DNA of 64,000 bases from Dipteris shenzhenensis (taxonomy: Eukaryota; Polypodiophyta; Polypodiopsida; Gleicheniales). Shown here piece by piece: positions 44,453-54,985 of this stretch. The stretch lies in NCBI GenBank assembly GCA_047967505.1, contig CM106540.1; one strand, 5' to 3'. The notes below the pieces were generated by a model. The model searched no databases and was not told the origin of the DNA. It saw only the letters and a program-made list of their open reading frames with translations. The translations under genes and the position numbers were made by a program. Each line of letters begins with the position of its first letter. The stretch's first letter is position 1.

Positions 44453-44457
44453 ATCAC

Positions 44458-45689
44458 AACCCATTATTTACATTTATATACATTACCATTGGCCTCTCTA
44501 AGTATTTTATGTCATTGACACATTCAAGGTCATGTTATATTATGATTGGAATGTAACATTCCTTCCATCTTCAAGCACCAGTGTCCTCAATGAATAAAAT
44601 CTAGGAATTCTCTCAGTATCTAAATAGATTCCCACGTAGCTCAGATAGAGGAAGACCATGCCAAGAAATCAACACCATAGGTATCTTCACAAAGACATGT
44701 AAAGCATTGGATGCACCTTGCAACCTTGTGGTAATTCTAATAATTAGGAAAACTCACCTATTCTCTTAAGAATGTAACCACGGCCCATAGTATCAGGGTG
44801 GTAACACCGAGAAGAAATGGTGGAAAGAGGGGTGGATGCGAGGATGAGTTGAAGGGCATGGGATAGAGCCACACAGGGGGTCACTAAGAGGTAGGGGTCA
44901 TCGAGAGAGAGAGGGGTGGAAAGAGAAGTAGTTATCATATTACATATGTTCAATGCATTATAATTAAAGTATTGTAAATGTAGATGTATGTACTTGCATG
45001 ACATTAAGGAAGAGAAAAGTGTGGCAAAGAAGAGGAAGCAAAAGAAATAAATATATTCTCACAACGTTCTCTTATTTTCTTAAAACTGACAAGAAAAGTT
45101 CACGTTTAGGACAAATGATGAAACCTCTCATGAATTGGGCTTTACTTGGATTCAGAGGGGTGTCTCGGTCAGGTATCTTGGATGGCAGGTTGGGGGGTGG
45201 GCATTTCTCTAGCAGAGCAGTTTGCTCCCATGAAGAAATTGATAGGCAGCCCATCATATGGAATGATTTCATACTAGATGAGCATGGCAGATCACTGGGC
45301 ATGTCACACTACATGTAGTAGTCTAGATGGGAGTTGGGCCCTACATCCATAGTGGGTGCTTGGAAAGCTTTTAGCATGCTTCCAGAGGATCAGAGAGTTC
45401 ATTCAGTTAGTCACCTCGGAGGAAGTGCAGCCAAGATGTAGCAGATAGATGCAGCCATACCAATGGAGTGGATGGATACATACCATTTGCCTATCTCAGA
45501 GTCCAGCTGATTAGGGGCTTTTATGAGGACAAGTATCCCTTTGTAGGTTATAGCCTTGCTATGCACATGAGGATACCCTTGTCTTTCTGGTTCATGCAGG
45601 AGGCAGACTCCACAGATCTTCAGAGGACATTCTCTTGGAGGCTCCTTTTCAGCCTGTCAGGATTGCAGGATACATGGAGATGGGTAGAG
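44458..45689. other. Unassigned sequence
   Basis: AT-rich at first. From about 45100 short open frames may be a decayed upstream part of the LINE, but no RT motif could be recognised. Confidence 0.35.
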
Positions 45690-46761
45690 ACTCACAGCGG
45701 TATTTCGATCCAGACCCCATTCTTCTGGCTCTGGATCTTGGAGGCTTTGGTTGTATGGAGGTTCCCCTATTAGACCCTTGCAATGGGATCCAGGGGAATG
45801 GGAGTGGATAGATGAAGGGCACCGAGAGAAGAGCATCCCCTTCTTTCGTTACACGGTTAGAAATGCTAGGAGATTCCAGCTCAGTTGTAGAGATTGGAGG
45901 CCCTCTAGAGCTCCTCATTGGGATGCTTTTCATATTTTTGCAGAGACGTAGAAAAACTTTTGGAGCAGACTTTGGAAATCCCTCAAGAATAGGAAAATCA
46001 TGTTATTCATCTGGCTTACTATTCATGGAGGGATTGCAGTGAACCTATGGAGATCCAGTGACCCTACATGTCCTTGATGCCACTTTTAGCAGTTGAGTCA
46101 GTGCAGCACTACCTTTGGGAGTACACTCAGGCGAGGATGATTTGGAAGGGTGTTGCTAGGATACTTTGCATTTTTCATAGAGCACCCTTCTTCCTAACCT
46201 GGGGATCAATTGCTTGGTTGTCACTTAGTGGTCCACATTCTTTCTTCAAGAAACATGATACGAACATAGCTTTCTTTGTTCGACGACACCTTGTGGAGTC
46301 ATGCTCTCTCCAGGATGTTCTGTTTACTCCATTCAGAGCTCCCCTTGCTTCTGTAGACACATTTTGGGAGATTCTGGCGAGTATTACAACATGGCATATT
46401 TGGAGAGCCAGATGAATAGAGGCTTTGGAGGACATCCAGGTTCACCCTTCTCAGACTATGTATAGTATCTGGGCTGATACTATACACACTTTGATGGCCA
46501 TTTGGGCAAACATATAGGGAACCTCCAGGATTGCTACTGCTAGGAGAGTTACTTTTCTCAGAGTCTGGAAGGGTTCTCCTTTCTTCTCTTACTCTCCTTG
46601 AGGGATGAGGTGGCATTTTCAACCACCACCTGGGATTTTTGTTTGCTCATTTTGAGCTGTTTTTTCTCATGCTTGACATGATGTACTCCCCCACTTGAGC
46701 TTGCTTTGCCGTTTTTATTCATACTTAATGAAGTACTTTTCTTGCAAAAAATAAAATAAAA
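45690..46761 (+). pseudogene. LINE (non-LTR retrotransposon) 3' fragment
   Basis: Frame-broken peptides in the order expected after LINE RT: RYTVRNARRFQLS; WKSLKNRKIMLFIWLTIHGG; VESVQHYLWEYTQARMIWKG (the zf-RVT region, with its Cys residues eroded); then ILASITTWHIWRAR. The fragment ends in an A-rich tail (GCAAAAAATAAAATAAAA, 46744-46761), as expected of target-primed insertion. RT and endonuclease are absent, so it is 5' truncated. Confidence 0.7.
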
Positions 46762-47245
46762 ATGGGGCCTAGATTTTGTGGGACCATTCAAACCCTACAA
46801 AGCACACTGGGAACAAATATATTTTGGCAGTCATGGATTATTTCACAAAGTGGGTGGAAGTACAAGCTATGCACATTAATTCATAAGACAATACTACAAA
46901 GTTCCTATACGGCAATATCATTGCATGGTTCCGAAGTTCGATAGAGTTAGTATTGGATCAAGGAGGACACTTCCTAAATAGAACCATTTAAAAATGGACA
47001 AAAGTTCACATGATTGTTCATAAAATTGTATCAACATACCATCCACAAGCAACCAGACATGTAGAAAGTTCTAACAAAATCACAAAGCTGCTTATGAATT
47101 TGATAGTTTTGGAAAACGAAATGGACTGGGAAAAAAAGCTAGATTTAGCATTGTGGGCATTCCGAACAACATTCAAGGTGAGCATGGGAATGCCACCCTT
47201 CAAGTTGGTCTATGGGAGTTGAGGTGGTAGTGCTCATGGAAATTG
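46762..47245 (+). pseudogene. G3 integrase core, part 1
   Basis: GLDFVGPF, then after frame changes VMDYFTKWVEVQAM, SIELVLDQGGHFLN and VSTYHPQATRHVESSNKI. These are the D, D and E blocks of the integrase core, with TRHVE for the usual GQAE. FKLVYG precedes the TRIM-C insertion. Confidence 0.8.
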
Positions 47246-47615
47246 TGTAGAATCACGTGGGATAGAATAGATGCATCTTGGAAGAGGAGTGAGAGCACAA
47301 GATGTGACCAAAATGTTGTTCACTATTATTGATTGTGAGAGAGAGGTGACTCTCTCTTATAGAAAGGGGGAGAAGGTAGCACCTTCCCTACATAAGTGGC
47401 AATCAGCCCCTACATCAGTGGGAATCAGCCCCTACATCAGTGGGACTGGCCTAAATCAAAGGAACCTCCCATGTGGGGCCTTTGGCTTACATCATCACTT
47501 AGGTCACACACTAGACACATCATAGCACTTGATGTGCCTCTACAAACATAGATGTGACTCCCCTAGATGCACATATGCACCATAGAGCAAGCCCTTGATC
47601 ACACTTATCCCAACA
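47246..47615 (-). repeat. TRIM-C 3' LTR
   Basis: 370 bp, nearly identical to 48953-49320. It includes an internal repeat of AATCAGCCCCTACATCAGTGG. Confidence 0.9.
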
Positions 47616-47924
47616 TACCCTCCCTCAAGGGTTTGCCTCTTGCAGTGTCAAGGATACATCTAGTCTCATAGTTTCTCATGCCATCTCATGGTGGTCAAGG
47701 ATAAATCTATGGCTAGGATCTCATGCTAGCAAGGGTTCCCAAGGGTGTGAGGTTCACAAAAATGGGATAGACAAAACACATATCACATGGTCTACATCAT
47801 ATGGTGACCAGAGGTGATTTACAAAAGACAAAACACATGATATTCTTTTTGGAGTACTACTCCAGGCAGAGAACCTCAAATTTTGACCAAGTGATGATAA
47901 ACAAAAATTCAAAAGACAAAGTGC

Positions 47925-48175
47925 TTAAAAAGCATAGTCTTTATTTTCAAAGTTTGATTCTTCATTTGCTGATGGAGTTCTTCCTTCAGCCAGATTTGCT
48001 TTGTTGTTGAAGTAGCCCTTATTGTCTTTGATCAACCAATTAGCTTCTTCTTTTGTAGACTTCTTTTCCTTTCCATTCACAACATTCCATATCTTCTTTT
48101 TCATAAGCACAAACTTAGCTTTTGTTTGCCAAGTATGGAAACTAGTTCCATCAAACTTCTCTACTTGCTTGGGCT
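47925..48175 (-). pseudogene. TRIM-C gag N-terminal fragment
   Basis: On minus, EKFDGTSFHTWQTKAKFVLM followed by KKKIWNVVNGKEKKS is the start of a copia gag, like copia-B's EKFNGKGFHTWQMKVKFALM. It stops at 47925, so capsid core and zinc knuckles are gone. Confidence 0.75.
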
Positions 48176-48952
48176 AAGTCATGTTTATAATTCAAGTACT
48201 CATCAAAGAGAATCACATAGTCATCATTCTAAATGCAAAGTATAAGGACACTTATGAGCTCCATGACTGAGTTCTACTACTCAAGTACAATCAAAGCAAT
48301 GAAAGTTTGTAGTAAATAATGGAAGCCCCAAACTTATGGTGATTACTCAACACCCTTTGACCAAAATATGCATAATTCTATCAACAGAGACCAAGGTAGA
48401 TTGGAGGGTGCAATTTGCATAGCTCATAGCTTTATTCAAAGGGATTTTTATGCAGAAAGAAAGCTAGTATATAGACCAGGGCTACTAGCAAGAAGAGGCA
48501 CAATGTTGCGCCAGGTCGCCATTAGAAGCTTGGCAAAATCGACTGGTCTTTTGTCTATTGCTCCTCCAATACCTGACTAAACGGGCTCAAACTTCATCAA
48601 CAGCTTGCTTGTAGTGTCGCCCAACTCGAGCTTAGAGGAATTTGTAAATGAGTGACCACAAAGGCGGCATTACACGATATATCCACGAGTGAAGTTTGTG
48701 TCGACATTGCGCATACAGGAAATATCTCTCTAATTGCTTGTAGTTGGAAGGTCGCCCATACAAGAGGAGTCTACAGCTCAAAGGATTTGAACAATGGTTG
48801 CATATAATGGGAGAACTGAGCTCTCACAGATTTGGGGAAGAAACAGGAAAATGGAGATGATGAGGAAGCTTTGAAAAACTAGTAGTTCATGCTAGAGAGA
48901 GCATCTAATGCTAGGCTAGGCTAGATCTAGAACCTAAAGCTCTGATACCAAA

Positions 48953-49320
48953 TGTAGAATCATGTGGGATAGAATAGATGCATCTTGGAAGAGGAGTGAG
49001 AGCACAAGATGTAACCAAAATGTTGTTCACTATTATTGATTGTGAGAGAGAGGTGACTCTCTCTTATAGAAAGGGGGAGAAGGTAGCACCTTCCCTACAT
49101 AAGTGGCAATCAGCCCCTAAATCAGTGGGAATCAGCCCCTACATCAGTGGGACTAGCCTAAATCAAAGGAACCTCCCATGTGGGGGCCTTTGGCTTACAT
49201 CATCACTTAGGTCACACACTAGCATCATAGCACTTGATGTGCCTCTACAAACACACATGTGACTCCCCTAGATGCACATATGCACCATAGAGCAAGCCCT
49301 TGATCACACTTATCCCAACA
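48953..49320 (-). repeat. TRIM-C 5' LTR
   Basis: Partner of 47246-47615; reads TGTTGGGATAAG...TTCTACA on minus. Confidence 0.9.
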
Positions 49321-49690
49321 AATTGTGGCTGTCAGTTTTCAGGTCTCAGTAGAGAAGCTAATTCTAGAGTCGTCGGTGGAATTCCGACGAGTGACAACAA
49401 TTAAATCAATTAAAAGAAAAAGATCGACTTGAAAGTTGGCATATTGCACAAGTCATCCAAGGGCGAAGAAAGTCTTGGGTTGACAGAAATATCAAATTTA
49501 AAATTTTCAAGGAAGGAGATTGGGTACTCATGTTAAATACGAAATTGGGAAGCTTCCCTAGAAAATTGAAAATGAGATATGATGGAACAATTAATACTAT
49601 GAAGGATTTAGGCCAAGGCACATTCCAACTGGCTGATATGCATGGTAATATATCAATGAAAGCAATCAATGGGTTTTGAGACTAAAGTCA
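49321..49690 (+). pseudogene. G3 integrase C-terminal end, part 2
   Basis: Continuation after TRIM-C: SFQVSVEKLILESSVEFRRV, then frame-broken pieces matching KLGSFPRKLKMRYDG and NGF near 49670, the VNGFRLKPY-type end of G1 and G2 integrases. Confidence 0.7.
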
Positions 49691-50199
49691 TTTGTTGGAT
49701 TGAGGAACAAGTATGATTCGACTTCAGATTAATTGGTCAGACATTGGACTTTTGGAGATCCAATAGTCGGGTACATTGGATTATTAAAAAGGGAAATTAT
49801 GCAAGGAAGTGATGTCAGTGAAACTTTACATGTGCAAGCATTTCAACACATGCAAAAATCAGCCTTTCACTTCATTCACAATAGTCATTCAAAATTTCCC
49901 ATCGTACTGCACCTGCTACACCTATAAGAAAATCATCCGTTCTATTCCCATCGGTTTCTCGGCATGCAGAATAATCTCAAACCTGCCACTGAAGAGCACA
50001 CAGTAGGTGAAGGAGCTACAAGCAGTTCATCTAGATTACAAATGATGGCAACTTTATACAATCCATCAGCACATAGGAGGAAGGGGTCACAAGCATCACG
50101 ATGGTCACAGCGCAGATAAGTGAGTGCTAGCATGGATGACAAAGCAGTGGAGTCACCTTGACCCGTGAAGAAAAGGTCAACAGACACTTCTAGTTGTGA

Positions 50200-50870
50200 T
50201 TTTTAAGATTTCAAACATGATTTGGATACAACTAGCCCCCGAAACATTGCATGGTTGAATAAGGTGGGACTTCATGAGTACTATCATCTTCCATGGGGGG
50301 GATGGAAAATGAATATGGAGGCCCAAAGCCCGTTTGATCATCTGAGGGACATGAAAGGAATGGTGACACTAGAATTGCCTCCAGTAATAATTGAGTTGGT
50401 AGCTCGAACTTTCAAATCGCCAATGACTCCAAATGCAAGAACCAAAGCTCCAAGCCAGTATTCAGATGAAGTTGTGGTAAACGAGTTCGGAGGGAAAGTG
50501 CATTCAAAGGGCTATCCTTATGTCAAGAATTCTCTGAAGGGTCATTGACGTGATCAGTGCAAGTGGTTTTTGGAAAGAGTATTAATGTTGACCAAATATG
50601 ATTACATTTCAAAGGACAACTACTCATTGATGCATTTTGATGAGCTGGGTAATCCAATAAATTGGGCTTCTTTCATGCATGAACAGATCATGGGAGAGAT
50701 CAGTGGCAAGGACAAGCGGAGAAGCACTCATAGCAAGCTCCAATTGATATTGTATGCTCTATTTATTCAAATTCTAGAGGTCCAAAGCTCTGGCAAGCTT
50801 TACCATTTTCGAAAGAGGAAAAAAAACAAGATAACCAACACATCGAGAAATAAATTCAAAGATAAGAACT
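50200..50870 (+). pseudogene. G3 LPW-domain ORF (aORF1)
   Basis: Two open frames split at 50548. The first carries WLNKVGLHEYYHLPWGGWK (50252-50308), then LELPPVIIELVARTF. The second carries ELGNPINWASFMHEQI (50642-50689), then SKLQLILYALFIQIL. Both blocks have G1 counterparts in the same order (W1781 on; EQGKPVPWAKLMADRI). Lys-rich end. No named family can be assigned with confidence. Confidence 0.65.
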
Positions 50871-50879
50871 AGTCAAACT

Positions 50880-52530
50880 GCTAAAGGATGCTGATTATGA
50901 GCAGTCCAAGATTGAGGCAGCAATAGGAGGACAAAAGAATCTTCAATCCTCAATGGAAATCACTCAAACAAAGAGCAAACCAAAATCAGTTAAAAATCCC
51001 ACGTTAAAAATCAGATGCAAGACTACCCATAGGAGACCATGCAACAGAGATGAGCATGAAGCTAAGAGACAAGAAGCACAATAGGTTTAAGAAACTATGC
51101 GAACCATTCAAGAGAATCTAGAAGACCAAAGGTAGGAAAGTAACGAGGGAACAAAAACCCTAGTGCAAGAAGAGCATCTGAACTCACCACAACAAAGCCA
51201 ATCACCACCACTGGCACGAGAGAATCCTAAGAACAGAGAACAAAGTCTTGAGGACAATGATGAAGATCAAATAACATTTGTTGGTGCAAATGAAGCCATC
51301 AATCTTGTACATATATTTCAAGTACAACAAAGGGAACAATACAGAGGGATACATAATGTCTATTTGGAATGGCAGCGTTTAAAATAAGAAAATGATGTCT
51401 TGCTTGAATAGAACCACTGTTTAAAACAGGATCTACAGTACAAGGTGGAAGAACAAATGCTGTTAGCGCAATTGTATGAAAAGGGGAAAATGCAACTACT
51501 ATAGGATATAGAGCAGCTTAAATCTAAATTGATTGTAAACCAACAAACAGCCAAGGTAGTAAGAAAATGTCCAGTCCAGATCCAATAGGGAGGACTGTTA
51601 AGAGAAATGGGAAATTTGACAAAAGAACACAATAAATTATTTTCTAAAAAATTATTTGTTAAAAGAGAAAATTACATCACTTGCTCCAGTTGAAGATCAA
51701 TTGAAGAATATGCAAGATGAAGAGGAGTTGGAAATTGCAGGTACATTTATGGATCCTATAACATTGTTTGAAATGCAACTCAAACTTACACAGTTTATGG
51801 TTCATTTATGGACACAAGTGGGAAATAGACTACTCCACTTGCAGCAACATCCAGTTCAACATTGGGACAATCATATTTAGAAGCTATCTAAGTTCTTACT
51901 TAACAAAGAGGTGCATGAATTGAGAGAATAATGCCTTGAATATTGGCTAAGACAGAGGAGTTTGAACCAATAGGTTCCTTAGTTTAGGAATAATTTGAAT
52001 AGTTGATCAAAGAAGAACCTGAGATGTCTTCAACAGCACAGTTTCTATCTCATGTTAAGCCTTTTCCTATATTTTCAGCAATGGATTTTGATGAATAAGT
52101 GGTTCCAACAAAACAAAATACAGGAGCAGAATGTTTAACAGATAGGGAACTAGCTCATACTTTAGTGATGACAAAATAGAGAAACAAAAAGACAAGGATG
52201 TAAAAATTCATGATTTTGAAGGTGAAGATACAGAGTTTAATCTCACTGGAATTGATAAATCCCTTGATATCTTAGTTCAAAAGATTTCATCACTCATAAA
52301 TGACAACCAGACTATGGATGACGAACAACCTACTGACATAACCTCGGTGACATCCGCTTTCAAACTGGTGGACTATGCATATTCCATCTTGAAAGGTGAT
52401 GAAGTTGAACAAGGAAATGAAATTACTGAGAATGATAATATGAAGGCTGCACAGCCTACCCTTAGCCTGCCAAAACAACTACTAGTCTTTGAGAAATTAT
52501 TGAATTCATTTATTGGTATTTCATTTTGTT
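50880..52530 (+). pseudogene. G3 coiled-coil ORF (aORF2)
   Basis: Gln/Glu/Lys-rich and interrupted by many TAG codons. Heptad-like pieces include ENDVLLE, LKQDLQYKVEEQMLLAQLYE and DIEQLKSKLIV (51390-51540). GTFMDPITLFEMQLKLTQFM (about 51741-51800) aligns with VDGVFMTTTDITEMKNQLSK of G2. An acidic tail ends at 52530. Confidence 0.55.
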
Positions 52531-54562
52531 AGTTTTCCAGCCTGTCCACAATTTATAGTAAAAATGTCAAATAGATACAAGGTCTTAATCTTTTTGTAAA
52601 CATTTGTACCATGTTGCAATTCCGGTTTTACTTAGGGAGCAGTGAACAGCTATGTATGGAATCTGTTAGTATCTTGGTACCACACTAAGCTATGCTAGCT
52701 GATAACTGCATAGTCTTGTTTTGATGGGAACTTACATCAGATACAAGAGTTCACTACTTTTCAAAAGTTAAAATCTGAAATTTTGAGTTAGTTTCAGGTC
52801 AAGAATTTAGTCCAAATTCCTAGTATTTCGTGAACGGATACCAAAGCCAATCAGGCTCTATCCATCAAGGCACAAGCCCTTGCTTATCAATGCATAAGCC
52901 CTTACTTTTATCAAGGCACAAGCCCTCTCAATGAGGAATCTTCTTCATGTGTTATGCTCATCTTGTAGAGCTTCTTATTCTCTTTATTTTCAGTCAAGCT
53001 CCTAGCACATTCCACATTATCATTGACATATCATCAAGTTCTAGGCCAACATCCATTTCATCAAGCCATGTCAACATGCCACATCATCATGTGCCATGTA
53101 AGCTTAGTGCCATAGATGCACACTTTTATAAGTAGCATGTGAACACATTGCCACATCATCACTTTTAACCACTCCTTGGACAACGTTTGGCCAAATTTTC
53201 AAATGGCCATAACTTTTGATCCTAAAGGAATTTTATACTGCTGTCAAAGGCAGTATGTCACGCTCTATATTAAATCTATATTCTAACTTTTCCATGGTTT
53301 AGAATCATTTGATAATTTTCACCAAAACCACCTTTGATCCATTGCAAACACCCAACACATACTAGTCTAAGTGAGCCATTGCTTGATTCACTTGATTAGT
53401 TGCCACTAGTGTTAACACATTTGGTTCTATCATGAATATACACACTCATACTCTGATACTAGCATAGTACATACGACATTTGGAAGTTCATCCAATTAGT
53501 GTGACACTTGGTGAGTCACCTCTCTAATGAATTCAAGATAGTTGCAAATCTTTCATACATATCCCACTCATTGTTGACTAGATTTTGGCATTGGTTCTAC
53601 TACACATACTCAACATTATATACCCTCTTAGCTATTTATGACACATGGTTTTCATCACTTACTATATGCTTGGACGTTTGGCACACATTTTTCCACCATT
53701 TCTTAATGCACAAATTTCATGAGTACTCCTCTCACATCCACATCTTTGTATCATTCTTAAGAAACAATTAGTTTTGAGAGGGAGATCAGAGTATTGTAGG
53801 TTGATAGGTTCAACATAAGCCCCATAAGAATCAATCTCATAGTGGCAGCTCACACAATGTGTTATATGGGTAGAAACATTTGACGATACATAGGTAAGCC
53901 TCTCATATGGCACTAGAAAACCTCTAACATGGAGATATACATATTCACATTATAGTGAGGATACACCTATCATGACTTTGGATGAGATCCATGAGAGGAA
54001 AGAGAACCTGCCTTGGTATTTCATTGCCAAATGGTAGGCACCAGTTTATGAAATTGAGTGAAACCTCATTGGTATTGAGAGATTGGACACGAATGTACCA
54101 TATTCTAACATAGATCAGCCTCTAGTTTCTGATCATCCACATTCAATGGTAAGCCAGCAACACGAGGAACTTGCATTTACAATAGAGCAAACAAATTTTT
54201 GTGAAGTATAGCCATCACATTTATGCATGGATCCAACTCCTTCGATAGTCACCTCAGATGATACAAATATTCAACAAGAGTTTACCAATGATCATGCAAA
54301 TTTGTGGTGGGAAGTATGATGGTATCACATCTCCAGTAGCATACAAAACCATAGTGCAATTGTCTCCTCCATTGATTCCATTTCAGCATCCATCACTGAT
54401 GATTTCACCTCTGACATGATCATATCATGTCATTTGGACTCAATTCCCATCAACAATATAGACTAGCACAATCTTCAAGTTACTACAACATATGTTACAC
54501 TGCATTACACTTGAATTTAGTTATCACCACCACATCCCGAGCTTTATTTTTAATATGTCTGC
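52531..54562. other. AT-rich unassigned sequence
   Basis: The first part may be the G3 3' UTR or LTR. GGCACAAGCCCT-type strings recur at about 52870-52930. No family match in any frame. Confidence 0.4.
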
Positions 54563-54985
54563 ATGTTTAGATAGGTCTAGATCTCAGTCTGGCACTCATC
54601 TCTCTTGCAAGTTACAAGAGTTGTGTGTTGTAGTCTGAGTAGTATGTTTAGATAACATTCATATCTCAAGGTGTCACTCGTATCTCAAATAAGAGTTGTG
54701 TGATGCACTCTGAGTTTCATGTTTAATGTTTTTTGCAACCTCAGTCACTCATCTCTCTCTTGAGAGTTGTGATGTAGTCTAAGCTTAAGATTTAGTGTTT
54801 ATGTTTGCATAAATGCTTGGCTTGGCACTCAGAGATGCGTGATGCAATCTGAGTTTATTGTTTAGAGATATTTGCACAAAACTCCACTGTAGCACTTAAG
54901 TCTCTCGATAATTGTGCAAAATAGTATGAGTTTATTTTTTGTTGTTGTATTTACATAAACTATCAATTGTTGGCATTGAATCTAA
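54563..54985. repeat. Degenerate minisatellite, about 70-80 bp units
   Basis: Five to six units begin ATGTTTAG (54563, 54644, 54719, about 54789, 54858) and contain GGCACTCATCTCTC and GAGTTGTGTGATGTAGTCTG. They are strongly diverged. Confidence 0.75.

Larger units (their letters stand above)
47246..49320 (-). mobile_element. TRIM-C: short copia-type element (family 3)
   Basis: LTRs 47246-47615 and 48953-49320 are flanked by AATTG on both sides (47241-47245, 49321-49325). PBS on minus is TGGTATCAGAGC (48939-48950) and the polypurine tract is TTGAGGGAGGG (about 47618-47628). The interior is 1.34 kb with a gag start only. Removing it with one AATTG restores the G3 reading VEVVVLMEIVAVSFQ. Confidence 0.92.
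46762..52530 (+). mobile_element. Gypsy G3, decayed 3' half with post-integrase module
   Basis: It begins at the integrase core next to the LINE tail. It is split by TRIM-C (47246-49320), then continues through the integrase C-terminus, LPW-domain ORF and coiled-coil ORF. Gag to RNase H are missing. LTRs were not identified. Confidence 0.75.

Noticed and set aside
54563-54985. CRISPR-like spaced repeats
   Set aside because: The units are imperfect, of variable length and without unique spacers in a eukaryotic context. This is a decayed minisatellite.
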